DNA of 64,000 nt from Methanooceanicella nereidis. Its GTDB lineage: Archaea > Halobacteriota > Methanocellia > Methanocellales > Methanocellaceae. Both the position numbers and the translations under genes were made by a program. The stretch lies in assembly GCF_021023085.1 (NCBI RefSeq), contig NZ_PGCK01000002.1:186001-250000 (forward strand). The letters run 5' to 3'. The notes beneath the pieces are model-generated. The model was given only the letters and a program-made list of their open reading frames with translations, was not told where the DNA came from and did no database searches. Below, one piece after another: positions 1-14,472 of this stretch (positions within the stretch are counted from its first letter, which is position 1; the number at the start of each line of letters is the position of its first letter).

Positions 1-76
1 TAAAAATACTATAAAAAATATTATGACATGAATTAAAAACAACAAAAAAGAAAAATTAAACATATAAGAGATTAAT

Positions 77-676
77 ATGGCATGTAAAGCAGATAAAATG
101 GCTAAAGATTTCATCTATGATAAGGATATTTCAAATATTTATCAAATACAGGATAATGGCATTTATCTTACAATGTCCGATGCTGCGATAATGAATAATG
201 ATTGCATTAAAATGCTTGATCATCTTGTAAACGACAATAAAATGAAGGGCATATATGTAGGAATTAACAGGCCATCGGACAGGATCATAGAAGAGCTGGA
301 AACTGCTGGCATTGATACTGGAAACATAATATTCATCGATGCGCTTACAAAGACAGTATCAGGCAATACCGCAAACAGCGATAACCGCTATTTCATGAAC
401 CACATAAATGACCTGACAGAATTGGGGATATTATTAAGCGTGACCATGAAGAAGATGAAAGATGACCAAAGATTTTTCGTGCTGATCGACTCGATAACGA
501 CTCTTCTCATCTATAACGATAATAATACTGTATTGAAATTTTTACATTACCTGTCGGCAAGGTTCAGGATAATGAAGGTCAATGGCATTTTCGTCGCATT
601 CAAATCGGCAAAACTTGAAGACTTCTTTTCCCAGGTAGCTGTTTTCTGCGATGATGTCGTAGAACTCGATAATTAG
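77..676 (+). CDS. RecA/KaiC-like protein lacking a P-loop, hypothetical
   Basis: This 199-residue protein has the alternating strand/helix pattern of the RecA/KaiC ATPase core. A Walker-B-like hydrophobic strand ending in Asp (FFVLIDSIT, about residues 134-142) is followed by a serine/threonine pair. I see no GxxxxGK(S/T) Walker A motif in the N-terminal half, so it probably does not hydrolyse ATP in the usual way. Archaeal proteins of this kind are often linked to signal-transduction genes, but the function is not known. The ATG start lies about 14 bases after TATAAGAG, and no strong Shine-Dalgarno is visible. It converges with the ribosomal operon and is followed by a T-rich terminator. The family assignment is an inference from pattern. 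Confidence 0.6.
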   Translation: MACKADKMAKDFIYDKDISNIYQIQDNGIYLTMSDAAIMNNDCIKMLDHLVNDNKMKGIYVGINRPSDRIIEELETAGIDTGNIIFIDALTKTVSGNTANSDNRYFMNHINDLTELGILLSVTMKKMKDDQRFFVLIDSITTLLIYNDNNTVLKFLHYLSARFRIMKVNGIFVAFKSAKLEDFFSQVAVFCDDVVELDN

Positions 677-713
677 GTTATCAGCATTTAAAAATTTATA
701 AAAACAGGTTAGT

Positions 714-797
714 GTAGGGCAAAATATCCCTACCCGATTCCAACAAGGGGTTGAGAAGGTTTCCTAATTAATAGGAATACCTTTTTTTGTTTTGTTT
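714..797 (+). terminator. Hairpins followed by T tract
   Basis: Just after the preceding stop codon there is a perfect 6-bp hairpin (GTAGGG at 714-719, CCCTAC at 728-733). A second imperfect hairpin spans about 757-781 (GGTTTCCTA pairing with TAGGAATACC) and leads into a T-rich run at 782-797. This fits termination of the plus-strand gene in the gap before the convergent ribosomal operon. Confidence 0.5.
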
Positions 798-1112
798 TTA
801 GCCTTTAAGGACGATCTCTATGTTTATGTCCTTGGGTACCTGTATGCGCATTAGCTGCCTTAACGCACGCTCATCTGCATCAATGTCAATAAGTCTCTTG
901 TGTACACGCATTTCCCAGTGTTCCCATGTTGCAGTACCTTCGCCGCTCGGGCTCTTCCTTGTTGGGACCACTAACCTCTTAGTCGGGAGTGGTACCGGAC
1001 CGGATATGCTGACGCCGGTCTTTTCGGCGATCTTCTTGACCTGGCCGCAGACGTCATCCAGCTTTGTCGGGCTGGTGCCGGATAACCTTATTCTTGCCTT
1101 CTGATTTGCCAT
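798..1112 (-). CDS. rps10: 30S ribosomal protein S10
   Basis: A 104-residue protein of normal archaeal S10 length. It contains the S10 hallmarks: the N-terminal [10 protein letters not shown] strand, the internal PLPTKR loop that reaches into the head of the 30S subunit, and the [11 protein letters not shown] segment. It is the last gene of the str-type operon, 65 bases downstream of EF-1A, an arrangement conserved across archaea. It takes part in tRNA binding in the small subunit. The assignment is secure. Confidence 0.97.
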   Translation of the reverse strand: MANQKARIRLSGTSPTKLDDVCGQVKKIAEKTGVSISGPVPLPTKRLVVPTRKSPSGEGTATWEHWEMRVHKRLIDIDADERALRQLMRIQVPKDINIEIVLKG

Positions 1113-1177
1113 TGTATGTCACCTGATGATAATAATTAAATAAAGATGGCAATTATGCCATCTTTTCTTCTATACGC

Positions 1178-2458
1178 TTATCTTGCCTTAATGTCCATTA
1201 CGACACCGGCAGCGATGGTCTGACCCATATCACGTATGGCGAACCTACCGAGCTGCGGGATCTCCTTGACCTTCTCAATGACCATCGGTCTGGTCGGTCT
1301 GACCATTACGATAGCAGCGTCACCAGTCTTGATGAATGCCGGGTTCTGCTCCTTTACACCGCCGGTCTTCGGATCAAGCTTGGCCATGATCTCGGTCAGG
1401 GTGCAAGCTACCTGTGCGGTGTGGCAGTGGAATACAGGAGTGTATCCTGCGGTGATCGCGGACGGGTGCTGGAGCACAACTATCTGTGCCTTGAACTCCT
1501 CTGCGACGGTCGGCTGCTTGTCTACGTGGCCGCATACGTCTCCACGCCTTATTGCGTTCTTGTCGACGCCTCTGACGTTGAAGCCGATGTTGTCACCCGG
1601 AAGAGCCTGAGATATCTCTTCGTGGTGCATCTCGATAGACTTGATCTCACCGGTTGCTCCGACACCGTCGTTGCCCGGCCTGAAGATGACCTTGTCGCCC
1701 TTCTTCATGACACCGGTCTCGACACGGCCTACGGGCACTACACCGATACCAGAGATGGTGTATACATCCTGGATGGGTACACGCAGGGGTAACTGGGTGG
1801 GCTTTTCTGGATCCTTAAGGTTGTTGAGCGCCTCGAGGATGGTAACGCCGTTGTACCACTTGGTGTTCTCGGAGTGCTTTGAAATGTTGTCGCCCATGAA
1901 CGCGGAGGTCGGTATGAACGGTATTGCGTCCGGCTTGAATCCTACCATCTTAAGGATGTTGCCAACCTCGGTCTTGACCTCTTCGTACCTCTTCTGGTCG
2001 TACTTTGCTGCGTCCATCTTGTTGACTGCGACGATAAGCTGTGTGATACCGAGAGTCCTGGAAAGGAACACGTGCTCCCTGGTCTGCTGCATTACACCAT
2101 CTGGTGCTGCTACTACGAGAATAGCTGCGTCTGCCTGGGATGCGCCGGTGATCATGTTCTTGACGAAGTCCCTGTGACCGGGGCAGTCCACTACGGTGAA
2201 GTAGAACTTATCGGTGTCGAACCTTCTGTGAGCGATATCGATGGTGATACCTCTCTCTCTTTCTTCCTTTAATGAGTCCATGACCCATGCGAACTCGAAG
2301 GATCCCTTACCCTTGGATTCTGCTTCCTTCCTGTACTGCTCGATAATGTGTGCCGGTACGGCACCGGTCTCGAACAATAACCTTCCGACAAGGGTGGACT
2401 TGCCGTGGTCAATGTGTCCGATGACTGCTAAATTCATGTGTGGCTTTTCTGCTGCCAT
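1178..2458 (-). CDS. tuf: Translation elongation factor EF-1 alpha (aEF1A)
   Basis: This GTPase delivers aminoacyl-tRNA to the ribosome. The 426-residue product has the G1 P-loop GHIDHGKS at residues 14-21, a DCPGH G3 motif and an NKMD G4 motif, followed by the two C-terminal beta-barrel domains. The start is ATG at 2458, because GGAGG at 2467-2471 sits 8 bases upstream. A TTG-initiated extension of five codons would overlap that Shine-Dalgarno site and is unlikely. It lies between EF-2 and S10 in the operon, with about 95 bases to EF-2. Confidence 0.98.
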   Translation of the reverse strand: MAAEKPHMNLAVIGHIDHGKSTLVGRLLFETGAVPAHIIEQYRKEAESKGKGSFEFAWVMDSLKEERERGITIDIAHRRFDTDKFYFTVVDCPGHRDFVKNMITGASQADAAILVVAAPDGVMQQTREHVFLSRTLGITQLIVAVNKMDAAKYDQKRYEEVKTEVGNILKMVGFKPDAIPFIPTSAFMGDNISKHSENTKWYNGVTILEALNNLKDPEKPTQLPLRVPIQDVYTISGIGVVPVGRVETGVMKKGDKVIFRPGNDGVGATGEIKSIEMHHEEISQALPGDNIGFNVRGVDKNAIRRGDVCGHVDKQPTVAEEFKAQIVVLQHPSAITAGYTPVFHCHTAQVACTLTEIMAKLDPKTGGVKEQNPAFIKTGDAAIVMVRPTRPMVIEKVKEIPQLGRFAIRDMGQTIAAGVVMDIKAR

Positions 2459-2554
2459 AGTAATATCCTCCAATCAATCTCAAAGTTTATTGAATGTAAT
2501 TTTACTTGCAATCGTAAAGGCATTTGTTCTTTTTATACCTTTCGTCTATTATCA

Positions 2555-4747
2555 TCACTCGAGGTAGTCGCTCGGTCTTGGAATCTCGACCTTAAGTCCC
2601 TTCCTCTTGCGGATGTTCAATACTATCTCGTTCTGCAGGTTTGTCGGTAATGCTTCGAAACCCTGGAACTCGATGTTCCACATCGCACGGCCTTCTGTTG
2701 CGCCGCGTATGTCGCCTGCGAAACCGAACAGTTCTGCGACAGGTGCGGAGCCCTCTATGATCGACATGTCGCCTTCAGACTTAATGTCGAGGATAGTACC
2801 GCGTCTTCCCTGTATCTCACGCACCGCGTTGCCCATGTGGTTCTGCGGGACACTGATGAATACTTTCTGGACGGGTTCGAGTAATGTAGCTCCGGCCATA
2901 AGCACGCCGCCCTGTATAGCGGAACGCACTGCAGGTATTACCTGTGCGGGGCCTCTGTGCACTGCATCTTCGTGAAGCTTGACATCGATGAGCTTTATCT
3001 TGATACCCTGTGCCGGCTCTCTTGCGAGTGGACCGTTCTTGAGCGCCTCTTCCATACCCTCGATGATAAGCTCCATTGTCTCCTTAAGGTACTGGATACC
3101 CTTGGTCACATCGATGAGCATGTTAGTGCCGTATACATGGGTAACTCCCTTTGCCTCATCCTTTTCCATGCCGAGCTCCTCGAGCGTTTTACGCCTCTCA
3201 AGCTCCATCATGTTCATTGAGAAGTCACCGTTCTTGATAGCGTCGACGATGTTCTGCGGCAACGGTTCAATGATAATATAGAACCTGTTGTGCTTGTTCG
3301 GCGACTTACCTTCGACCGGGCCTGCAGTGCCGGATACGGTCTCACGGTATACGACTATTGGCGGGGAAGTAAGGACGTCTATGCCCCTGTCCCTGGTGAT
3401 CCTGGACTTGGTGACGACCTCAAGGTGAAGCTCGCCCATACCGGATATCAGGTGCTCGCCAGTCTCCTCGTTGATCTCTACCTTGACCGTCGGGTCTTCC
3501 TTTGCGACCTGCCTTAATGCCTCTACGAGCTTCGGAAGGTCTTTCATGTTCTTGGCCTCTACTGCCACGGTCATGACAGGTTCCGATACGTGCTTTATTG
3601 CCTCGAACGGGGTCATTTCCCTGAGAGTGGATCCGGTAGAGCCCACGATAGCGTCCCTGAGACCTGTTACCGCAGCGATGTTACCTGAGGGGATCTTTTC
3701 GACCTCCATCCTCTCGGCGCCCATGGATACTGCAACGGACTGCACTCTGTTGGTGTTTGCTGTGCCCGTCACGAATAATTCCTGGCCCCTTTCGAGAGTG
3801 CCTGCGAACAGCCTGCCTACTGCGACCTCGCCTGCATGCGGGTCGGTAAGGATCTTTGTGACCATGAATACGATATTGTTATTCGGGTTACAGGTCATGA
3901 GATCTTTTCCTACAGGTGACTCCTTGTCGCCCTTCCAGATGACCGGTATACGGACCTTCTGGGCTTCCACAGGCGTCGGTAAGTGGTGTACCACAGCATC
4001 GAGCAGCGCTGAGTGAAGCGGGGACTTGGTGGAAAGTTCCTTCATGTTCCCTTCTTTACAGTAATCGTAAACCTCGTTAAAGCCTACACCAGTCCTCTTC
4101 ATCGAGGGTATCGAAACTGCCCACTTGTATAAAGCAGAGCCGAATACTACGGTACCCTGGGCCGCGTCGAGCTTCCAGGTCTCGTACTGCTTTGGTGCCA
4201 TGCCCTTGACGAGCTTGTTCACGTGATCGATTACCTTACCGAGCCTGATCGGCATTTCTTTCTTGTCGATCTTAAGCTCGTTGATAAGCCTGTCGACCTT
4301 GTTTATGAAAAGGATAGGCTTAACGTTCTCTCTTAACGCCTGCCTTAAAACGGTCTCGGTCTGCGGCATGGTACCTTCGACTGCGTCGACTACCACTACT
4401 GCGCCATCCACCGCTCTCATCGCACGGGTAACGTCACCGCCGAAGTCTACGTGTCCCGGAGTGTCGATAAGGTTGATGAGATACTCTTCTCCCCCGACCT
4501 CGTGGACCATTGAGACGTTCGCTGCGTTGATAGTGATACCACGGGCCTGCTCTTCCTCATCGAAGTCCATGAACAACTGCTTACCTGCAAGATCCATGGA
4601 GATCATACCGGAACCGGCAAGCAGGTTATCGGATAAGGTAGTTTTTCCGTGGTCGATATGGGCGCATATACCTATGTTCCTGATCCTGTCAGGCTTGTCC
4701 ATAAGGAACTTGACCCTCTCGACCATCTTTTTTCCTCTTGTCGCCAT
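2555..4747 (-). CDS. fusA: Translation elongation factor EF-2 (aEF2)
   Basis: This ribosomal translocase GTPase has 730 residues, the usual length for archaeal EF-2. The P-loop AHIDHGKT is at about residues 29-36, with DTPGH and NKVD motifs following. Near the C terminus the sequence HRGPAQ carries the histidine that archaea modify to diphthamide. That marks it as archaeal/eukaryotic EF-2 rather than bacterial EF-G. The ATG start is preceded by GAGAGGAT. It follows S7 by 36 bases in the operon. Confidence 0.98.
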   Translation of the reverse strand: MATRGKKMVERVKFLMDKPDRIRNIGICAHIDHGKTTLSDNLLAGSGMISMDLAGKQLFMDFDEEEQARGITINAANVSMVHEVGGEEYLINLIDTPGHVDFGGDVTRAMRAVDGAVVVVDAVEGTMPQTETVLRQALRENVKPILFINKVDRLINELKIDKKEMPIRLGKVIDHVNKLVKGMAPKQYETWKLDAAQGTVVFGSALYKWAVSIPSMKRTGVGFNEVYDYCKEGNMKELSTKSPLHSALLDAVVHHLPTPVEAQKVRIPVIWKGDKESPVGKDLMTCNPNNNIVFMVTKILTDPHAGEVAVGRLFAGTLERGQELFVTGTANTNRVQSVAVSMGAERMEVEKIPSGNIAAVTGLRDAIVGSTGSTLREMTPFEAIKHVSEPVMTVAVEAKNMKDLPKLVEALRQVAKEDPTVKVEINEETGEHLISGMGELHLEVVTKSRITRDRGIDVLTSPPIVVYRETVSGTAGPVEGKSPNKHNRFYIIIEPLPQNIVDAIKNGDFSMNMMELERRKTLEELGMEKDEAKGVTHVYGTNMLIDVTKGIQYLKETMELIIEGMEEALKNGPLAREPAQGIKIKLIDVKLHEDAVHRGPAQVIPAVRSAIQGGVLMAGATLLEPVQKVFISVPQNHMGNAVREIQGRRGTILDIKSEGDMSIIEGSAPVAELFGFAGDIRGATEGRAMWNIEFQGFEALPTNLQNEIVLNIRKRKGLKVEIPRPSDYLE

Positions 4748-4783
4748 CTCAAATCCTCTCTGTTAAAAAATTTAAACCAGGCC

Positions 4784-5350
4784 TTATCTTGCTGCCTTGG
4801 CTACCCTTTCTCTTTCATCTTTCTTGCCTACGGAGAAGCTCTTTACATCCCCTCTGGCCGCTGCCATAAGCTCTTCTGCCAGAGCGGACTCGACCGACTT
4901 CTTGCTCTTGAAAGCCGCCTTCTCGGCGCCAAGCGATATGAACATTAAAGCCTGGTCTACCCTTCTCATCGGAGCGGTATCGACTGCCTTGGGGACGTTA
5001 ATACCACCATACTTTAACCTGACGGTCTCCTCTCTCGGGCCTGCGTTCTCGATAGCGTCGACAAGGATCTGTACAGGGTTCTGACCGGTCTTCTTGTGAA
5101 TTATCTCGAACGCGTCGCGCACGATCCTGTAACAGGTGTTCTTTTCACCGGTGTTGAACTCGTTGCGCATCATCTTGTTCATTAGCCTCTCGACTATTGG
5201 GATCTCTGCCTTGTTGAACTGTCTTGCAGCGGATTTTCCACCGGTATGAGGCACTACTACAGGCTTTAAGTTAATGTATCTCTTTATGCTGAGGTCCTTG
5301 ATCGTAACCTCCGACATGTCATATTTTCCGAATAATAATAAGTCTGCCAT
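4784..5350 (-). CDS. rps7: 30S ribosomal protein S7
   Basis: A 188-residue S7, the archaeal length with an N-terminal extension relative to bacterial S7. The conserved core includes [12 protein letters not shown], a KTGQNPVQI block and the [10 protein letters not shown] segment. S7 starts assembly of the 30S head and contacts the mRNA exit region. It lies 9 bases downstream of S12 and upstream of EF-2, the classic str order. Confidence 0.97.
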   Translation of the reverse strand: MADLLLFGKYDMSEVTIKDLSIKRYINLKPVVVPHTGGKSAARQFNKAEIPIVERLMNKMMRNEFNTGEKNTCYRIVRDAFEIIHKKTGQNPVQILVDAIENAGPREETVRLKYGGINVPKAVDTAPMRRVDQALMFISLGAEKAAFKSKKSVESALAEELMAAARGDVKSFSVGKKDERERVAKAAR

Positions 5351-5359
5351 AGTCTCACC

Positions 5360-5788
5360 TTATCTTAAAGGCTTGTCTCTCTTGCCCTTTACCATCTCAT
5401 CCAGCGAAACGCCGTTAACCTTACAAACCCTGAACCTTACTCCAGGGATATCACCATATGAACCGCCCATGCGTCCACCGATACCTTCGATGGTGACTTC
5501 ATCATGTTCATCGATGAAATTGATAGCTCCGTCACCCGGACAGAATGCAGTTACCTGCCTGCCGTTCTTTATGAGCTGTATCCTTATGCACTTACGGATA
5601 GCTGAGTTCGGCTGTTTTGCCTCTACACCTATCTTCTCAAGTACAATACCCTTTGCCTGCGGTGCTCCCTCTAACGGGTCAGACTTTTCATCAAGCCTTA
5701 ATGCACGCCTGGCGTAGTTTCTGTCGGCCCACCTGTAATCTTTCCTTACCTGAGTGAGTTTACGAGCAGCAAATTTTCCATATCCCAT
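5360..5788 (-). CDS. rps12: 30S ribosomal protein S12
   Basis: A 142-residue archaeal S12, the decoding-centre protein. The conserved [15 protein letters not shown] block and the [10 protein letters not shown] stretch are visible. The ATG start at 5788 follows NusA by about 20 bases. The assignment is secure from the motifs and from the operon order. Confidence 0.97.
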   Translation of the reverse strand: MGYGKFAARKLTQVRKDYRWADRNYARRALRLDEKSDPLEGAPQAKGIVLEKIGVEAKQPNSAIRKCIRIQLIKNGRQVTAFCPGDGAINFIDEHDEVTIEGIGGRMGGSYGDIPGVRFRVCKVNGVSLDEMVKGKRDKPLR

Positions 5789-5808
5789 TCATTCAACTCC
5801 TTAATATC

Positions 5809-6249
5809 TTATTTTTGATTTATGATGACATCATCAATTTTCAGATGTCTCTGTGCGAGTGATTTCACCTTGTTTATGTTCCTGCCGTTCTTTCCTATCG
5901 CGATACCTTTGTCCTTAGAGGCGACATCGACTAATGCAAATTGCCTTTCGCCTTTTGTCGCTATAACGACATTCTTGATAGCGGCGGGCTGGAACAAATT
6001 CTTAATGAACTCTTTCGGATCGTCGTTGTACTCGATCACTTCGACGTTCCGTCCGATCTGTTTCTTTACCCTGTTGATGTTGTTACCGTTTTTACCGATA
6101 GCTAAGCCCATGTCGCCGCTTTTAACAACAAATATTATGCGGCTGTCCTCGTCGTCAAGGACCAAACAGTCCTTAGCATGCGCTCCAGTAAGTGATTCGA
6201 AAAGCGCGATGTATTGCATCGTCTCGGTTGTGAAGGTAACATCAGGCAC
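5809..6249 (-). CDS. nusA: Archaeal NusA-like transcription factor (two KH domains)
   Basis: This 146-residue protein consists essentially of two KH RNA-binding domains. Each carries a glycine-rich loop: LAIGKNGNNINR in the first half and IAIGKNGRNINK in the second. Archaeal NusA lacks the N-terminal polymerase-binding and S1 domains of bacterial NusA, so this length is normal. The start is GTG at 6249 and overlaps the last codons of L30e, which suggests coupled translation. It likely acts in elongation or termination with the polymerase encoded just upstream. Confidence 0.93.
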   Translation of the reverse strand: MPDVTFTTETMQYIALFESLTGAHAKDCLVLDDEDSRIIFVVKSGDMGLAIGKNGNNINRVKKQIGRNVEVIEYNDDPKEFIKNLFQPAAIKNVVIATKGERQFALVDVASKDKGIAIGKNGRNINKVKSLAQRHLKIDDVIINQK

Positions 6250-6547
6250 CCTTTACACCCCTGGCTAACGCCATGATGTCCGAGTCCCCTGATTCAAGGA
6301 CTGTGACCGCAGACACTATGAATGGCTTACCACACGTTGGTCCAAGGTCTACGCTCATCCCCGGATATTCATACATCGGAACATTTGCTTCTGTAATTTG
6401 CTTTTTCACACTCGGCGGACAATTAGAGGCCACTATGACAAGTTTCGCTACTCCGCGCTTGCTTGCTTTTATGGCCTGTTTGGTCCCGACAAGGACCTTC
6501 CCAGTCCTTATTACGCTTCTCAGTGACTTGTCCAAATCTATTTCCAT
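6242..6547 (-). CDS. rpl30e: 50S ribosomal protein L30e
   Basis: A 101-residue L7Ae/L30e-family protein. It has the characteristic KASKRGVAKLVIVASNCPP segment that binds kink-turn RNA. Archaea place L30e between rpoA2 and nusA, exactly as here. It overlaps nusA by 8 bases and follows rpoA2 by 2 bases. Confidence 0.94.
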   Translation of the reverse strand: MEIDLDKSLRSVIRTGKVLVGTKQAIKASKRGVAKLVIVASNCPPSVKKQITEANVPMYEYPGMSVDLGPTCGKPFIVSAVTVLESGDSDIMALARGVKGA

Positions 6548-6549
6548 AT

Positions 6550-10330
<3,781 letters not shown>

Positions 10331-10342
10331 AGTAATTGCCTC

Positions 10343-12160
10343 CTATACAGCGTCCTCCAGCTCGAGTCTCGGCGCTATCCCGAGAGCTTTCATCTCGTCT
10401 AATAATAATTTGAACGCGTAGCTCATCTCTACCTTGTATATGTTAGTCTCTGCACCGCAGTTCGGGCAGTAGATCATCTTTCTCTTCTTATCCTCGGTCG
10501 CTACCATGCCGCACTCGTTGCAGACGTACTCGAACACCTTGTCCGACTCGTCAAGCAGCCTTTCTTTGAGCGCCATCGCAGCTCCGTGACCTATCATGAC
10601 ATCACGTTCCATTTCACCGAACCTCAGACCGCCTTCCCTGGCACGGCCTTCGGTCGGCTGCCTTGTCAACACCTGGACAGGGCCTCTCGACCTTGCGTGC
10701 ATCTTGGACGATACCATGTGGTACAGTTTCTGGTAAAGGATCACTCCTACGAATATGTCCGCTTTTATGCGTTCGCCTGTCATGCCGTCATAGAATACCT
10801 CTTTGCCTGTGTGCGAGAAGCCGAACTTCTTAAGTTCTGCCCTGAGGTCATCCTCGGACTCGTTGTTGAAAGCGGTTCCGTCGACGAACCTGCCTTCGAG
10901 GCTGCCGATCTTTCCGCCTATGGTCTCCAGGACGTGCCCGATCGTCATACGCGACGGGATAGCGTGCGGGTTGATGACAAGGTCAGGCACCAGACCGGAT
11001 TCTGTGAATGGCATATCTTCCGGGTAAGCGATAAGGCCGATGACCCCTTTCTGTCCGTGCCTCGACGCGAACTTGTCTCCCAGTTCGGGTATACGCTCGT
11101 CCCTTGTGCGGACTTTCGCAAGCCTGCTGCCGTTCTGTGTCTCTGTAAGTATGACAGTGTCTACGATACCCTTCTCGTTACTTCTCATGGTGACCGATGT
11201 CTCGCGGCGCTTCATCGGGGTGATGCCTCCGAGGTCGGTAGGCTCTTCGAGGAATCTGGGCGGGCTGGTCTTGCCTATAAGCACGTCGTTAGGCCCGACC
11301 ACGGTCTCGGGGTTCACAAGGCCGTCATCGTCCAGCATTGAATAGTACTCTCCTTCCCTGGCACCTCTGACCTCTGCGTCGGGGACCTCAAAAGTGTCTT
11401 CCTGGCCGCCGGGGTACCTGCGCTCTTCGCCCTCGGTGGTCCTGTAGAAGTGTGACCTTCCCAGACCGCGGTCGATGGACCCTTTGTTGAAGACGAGCGC
11501 ATCTTCTATGTTATAGCCCTCGTACGATAATACTGCCACGACGAAGTTTTGTCCCGCAGGCCTCTCGTTGAAGTTGACCTGCTCTGCGGTCTGCGAATTG
11601 ACAATCGCGCGCTGCGGGTAGTGGAGGAAGTGGCCTCTTGTGTCCGGCCTCAGCTTCATGTTGGCGCTGCTCATTCCGAGACACTGCTTTACCATGCCTG
11701 CGCCCATCGTAACTCTCGGTGACGCGTTGTGTTCCGGGTACGGTATCATGCCGGCTGCTATGCCCAGTATAAGCGAAGGGTCAAGTTCCAGGTGAGTGTG
11801 CTCTTTCGTAAGCTGGGCTTCGTCTATAGCGATAAAAGTGTTCTCTTCCTCTTCTGAGTCGATATATTCTATAAAACCGCGCTTGACCATGTCCTCGAAC
11901 TGGATCTCGCCGCGCCTTAACTGATCGATGTCTTCCGACGTGATAAAAGGCTTGCCATCCTTTACGATGATAAGCGGTCGCCTTGCTCTTCCCATGTCAG
12001 TATTGATAATGACTTCGTTGGTGAGCTTATGATATGCGATATTGATCTGGATAGAGACCATACCCTGCCTTCTCTTCTCCCTAATACTTTCGACGAGCTC
12101 CATCGGGTTTTCATGGGTACCTACCAGGGCTCCGTTAACGAACACTCTCGCCTTATTCAA
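10343..12160 (-). CDS. rpoB1: DNA-directed RNA polymerase subunit B'
   Basis: This is the C-terminal half of the second-largest subunit, 605 residues. It has [25 protein letters not shown] and a C-terminal zinc ribbon (CNEC and CPNC near residues 550-575). Splitting of B into B'' and B' is typical of methanogens and halophiles. The start is TTG at 12160, preceded by GGAGGGG about 6 bases upstream. It overlaps the end of rpoB2 by 8 bases, suggesting translational coupling. Confidence 0.97.
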   Translation of the reverse strand: MNKARVFVNGALVGTHENPMELVESIREKRRQGMVSIQINIAYHKLTNEVIINTDMGRARRPLIIVKDGKPFITSEDIDQLRRGEIQFEDMVKRGFIEYIDSEEEENTFIAIDEAQLTKEHTHLELDPSLILGIAAGMIPYPEHNASPRVTMGAGMVKQCLGMSSANMKLRPDTRGHFLHYPQRAIVNSQTAEQVNFNERPAGQNFVVAVLSYEGYNIEDALVFNKGSIDRGLGRSHFYRTTEGEERRYPGGQEDTFEVPDAEVRGAREGEYYSMLDDDGLVNPETVVGPNDVLIGKTSPPRFLEEPTDLGGITPMKRRETSVTMRSNEKGIVDTVILTETQNGSRLAKVRTRDERIPELGDKFASRHGQKGVIGLIAYPEDMPFTESGLVPDLVINPHAIPSRMTIGHVLETIGGKIGSLEGRFVDGTAFNNESEDDLRAELKKFGFSHTGKEVFYDGMTGERIKADIFVGVILYQKLYHMVSSKMHARSRGPVQVLTRQPTEGRAREGGLRFGEMERDVMIGHGAAMALKERLLDESDKVFEYVCNECGMVATEDKKRKMIYCPNCGAETNIYKVEMSYAFKLLLDEMKALGIAPRLELEDAV

Positions 12161-13703
12161 TTAAACCCCTCCTGAGAGGCTGTACACCGGCTTCAAGCAT
12201 TATCTTCTTTATAGCTTCCTCATTCTCAATGCCGGTGGAAAGCTCCACAGACATCGCGAAGTTCTTCACCAGACCGCAGTTCGGCCCTTCCGGGGTCTCC
12301 GACGGGCAAATGCGGCCCCACTGTGTCGCGTGAAGGTCTCTCGCCTCGAAGTGCGGCTGAGCGCGCGACAGCGGCGATATGACACGTCTCAGATGTGATA
12401 ACATCGCCATGTAGTCGATACGGTCGAGTAACTGTGATACGCCGGTCCTGCCTCCGACCCAGTTACCGGTGGCAAGCGGGTGGACGAGCCTTTCCGTAAG
12501 CACGTCTGCCCTCACGGCCGTGATCATGTAAAGCTCCCTGTTCCTCATGTTAGCCCTTTCAAGCTGATACTTGATGTCGCGGGTAAGCCTGTTGAAGGAT
12601 ACCCTGAAAAGGTCTTCCATAAGGTCGCCTGCGAGCTTAAGCCTCTTGTTGGCATAGTGGTCCTTATCATCCGGGGACCTTCTTCTTAAAGCCAGCTCAC
12701 AGCATGCTTCCGCCATTCTTCCCAGGAAGTATGACTTGTTGATGCGCGACTCCTTAAGCCTCTCATCGTCATCCGAGATGCGTTCGAAGTCTTCCGGATT
12801 AAGGTGCGGGAGTAAGTACCTGTCGATCACATAGTGAGCGCGCTTCTTCTGGTAGTCCTTGGCCTGCCCTGCAGCGACACGCTTTCCGATCTTCTCCATC
12901 GCGGACTCGGTGGTGTCAGCCTCTGCCTCGTCAAGGTTCTCCAGCATGAACTTCTGTATCTCCGGGTCATCCGATACTGCGGAGACTATCTCCTGGTCAG
13001 TCTCAAGCCCGAGCGCCCTCATGAGCGTCACGAGGTTCAGCCTGCCGGAAATGGACGGGAACGAGACCTCAAGGATGGATTTTCTTCCCCTTTCCACTAT
13101 GACGAGAGCCCTGTACCCACGGCGCTGCGAGAATACCTTTGCGACCTCTATCTGGTCACCGTAACGGTCGTCGTATTCGACCATGATCTTGTTCGGCGCG
13201 AGGTCTTCGAGCGTCATGATTACACGCTCCGTACCGTTTATGACAAAATATCCTCCGGGGTCCACCGGGTCTTCTCCGAACTTGACCCATTCCTCCGGGC
13301 TGAGCTTTGAGAGGTTACACTTATTGCATCCGATCATTATGGGCATCTGTCCGATGTTCACTTCGATCGGCTCTTCTTCCACTTCTCCCCTCACGATGCT
13401 CATTTCAAGGAATATCTCGGCCGCGTAGGTGATATTCCTGAGCCTCGCCTCTGTGGGGTATAAAGGCTCGACGGAACCGTCGGCCTCTCTGACGACAGGG
13501 TTACCGACACGGATCTTGCCGAGCTTAACCTTGACCGGCTCGATATTGCGCTCCACATCCTCGATGTCAGTCTCAATGTAAGCCTGTTCGCCAATCACTT
13601 TTTGAAGGCCCTGGTCCAAAAACACGTTAAATGAATCAATGTGATGCTGTGCTATCTTTTTTCGAGTAAAATACGCCTTACTTAATTCTCTACGGTCTAA
13701 CAC
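12153..13703 (-). CDS. rpoB2: DNA-directed RNA polymerase subunit B''
   Basis: This is the N-terminal half of the second-largest subunit, 516 residues. It contains [12 protein letters not shown], the fork-region block [12 protein letters not shown] and [17 protein letters not shown] close to its C terminus. Polymerase B continues in the next gene. The start is GTG at 13703 with GGGGAG upstream. It lies 18 bases downstream of rpoH. Confidence 0.97.
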   Translation of the reverse strand: MLDRRELSKAYFTRKKIAQHHIDSFNVFLDQGLQKVIGEQAYIETDIEDVERNIEPVKVKLGKIRVGNPVVREADGSVEPLYPTEARLRNITYAAEIFLEMSIVRGEVEEEPIEVNIGQMPIMIGCNKCNLSKLSPEEWVKFGEDPVDPGGYFVINGTERVIMTLEDLAPNKIMVEYDDRYGDQIEVAKVFSQRRGYRALVIVERGRKSILEVSFPSISGRLNLVTLMRALGLETDQEIVSAVSDDPEIQKFMLENLDEAEADTTESAMEKIGKRVAAGQAKDYQKKRAHYVIDRYLLPHLNPEDFERISDDDERLKESRINKSYFLGRMAEACCELALRRRSPDDKDHYANKRLKLAGDLMEDLFRVSFNRLTRDIKYQLERANMRNRELYMITAVRADVLTERLVHPLATGNWVGGRTGVSQLLDRIDYMAMLSHLRRVISPLSRAQPHFEARDLHATQWGRICPSETPEGPNCGLVKNFAMSVELSTGIENEEAIKKIMLEAGVQPLRRGLIE

Positions 13704-13721
13704 GATATGACTCCCCTAAAA

Positions 13722-13961
13722 TCAGTCAATTACAAGCCTGTACGCGACTGCTCTGCCTGCAGTGAGGCTGTTTCGGGTGATCTTGATAACGTCGCCTGCT
13801 TTCGCTTCAAGCTGTTTTGCGACAACGTCGGAGGTCTTTATTTTAGGCAGCTGCCCTTTCTCGATCCTGTATGCCTCTAAAAGTGTAATAACTTCATCTT
13901 CTGGCAGCAACTCATGATGGGGCACAAGCACGTGCTTCAGAACATCAAATTTTTTAGTCAA
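13722..13961 (-). CDS. rpoH: DNA-directed RNA polymerase subunit H
   Basis: A 79-residue subunit H, homologous to the C-terminal domain of eukaryotic Rpb5. It carries the conserved LVPHHELLPEDE and ITRNSLTAGRAVAYR segments. The start is TTG at 13961, with AAGGAGG centred 12 bases upstream (13971-13977). It is the first gene of the rpo/str operon. The operon promoter must lie between here and the tRNA-Lys gene or upstream of that tRNA. Confidence 0.96.
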   Translation of the reverse strand: MTKKFDVLKHVLVPHHELLPEDEVITLLEAYRIEKGQLPKIKTSDVVAKQLEAKAGDVIKITRNSLTAGRAVAYRLVID

Positions 13962-14040
13962 TCACGCCTTCCTCCTTAAAACTGTACAGTAGGTCGCTTT
14001 TAAGTTAATTTTGATTTAAAAAGTTCTATAAAAGGGTGAG

Positions 14041-14114
14041 CGGGCTCATGGGGATTTGAACCCCAGGCCGCCTGGTTAAAAGCCAGGCGCTCTACCTAAC
14101 TGAGCTATGAGCCC
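14041..14114 (-). tRNA. tRNA-Lys (anticodon UUU)
   Basis: On the minus strand a full cloverleaf can be folded. The acceptor stem is GGGCTCA paired with TGAGCCC, plus discriminator G. The D arm contains AGCTCAGTTAGGTAGAGC. The anticodon stem CCTGG/CCAGG encloses the loop CTTTTAA, giving anticodon TTT. The T arm is GGGGTTCAAATCCCC. CCA is not encoded and there is no intron. It lies 79 bases upstream of rpoH on the same strand, so it may be co-transcribed with or share a promoter region with the rpo operon. Confidence 0.95.
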
Positions 14115-14155
14115 TTTTTGTTGTAGTAATATTCGTTTTTGTTTTTAATTGTTTC

Positions 14156-14179
14156 GGTTACATCATCGATGATGTAACC
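14156..14179. promoter_or_regulatory. Perfect 24-bp palindrome
   Basis: GGTTACATCATC is followed directly by its reverse complement GATGATGTAACC, with no spacer. It sits 42 bases upstream of the tRNA-Lys 5' end, on the promoter side. Perfect symmetry of this length is unusual in an AT-rich spacer and suggests a dimeric regulator site. The regulator is unknown. Confidence 0.45.
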
Positions 14180-14210
14180 TCGACCGGGATAGATGCGGCA
14201 CTCACCATAC

Positions 14211-14346
14211 AGTTACAGAACTTAATATCGACGGCTCTCATAAAAGTATTGCTAGCATTTATACTTTTCCGTCAGAAAAATCGTAAAACTGCATTTTCGG
14301 GAATAAATATTTATATTTTTCGTTATAGAAAAATAGTTCTGTAACT
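14211..14346. promoter_or_regulatory. Pair of inverted 12-mers in the rpo/beta-CASP spacer
   Basis: AGTTACAGAACT at 14211-14222 recurs as its reverse complement AGTTCTGTAACT at 14335-14346. Each copy is itself a short inverted repeat (AGTT-N4-AACT). The pair frames 112 bases of AT-rich DNA upstream of the beta-CASP gene. Together with the nearby 24-bp palindrome this looks like an operator region. Apart from these repeats and the TATA-like element the 358-base spacer 14115-14472 shows no gene. Confidence 0.35.
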
Positions 14347-14368
14347 ATAATACATTAATAGAGAAATC

Positions 14369-14379
14369 GATATATAAGC
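14369..14379 (+). promoter_or_regulatory. Probable TATA box for beta-CASP gene
   Basis: GATATATAAGC matches the archaeal TATA element. A start of transcription about 25 bases downstream would leave a leader of some 70 bases before the Shine-Dalgarno site at 14460. Confidence 0.4.
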
Positions 14380-14472
14380 CTTATGAAAAGATAGGAATAT
14401 TCTAAATAATATGGATATAAGCCTGTTTTTCTTTAAGCGATAAATGATTTGGTCAGAATGGAGGTATTTTAA

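Noticed and set aside
14115-14160. T-rich stretch after the tRNA on the plus strand as a terminator
   Set aside because: The tRNA and the rpo operon are transcribed from the minus strand, so this is upstream DNA, not a 3' end.
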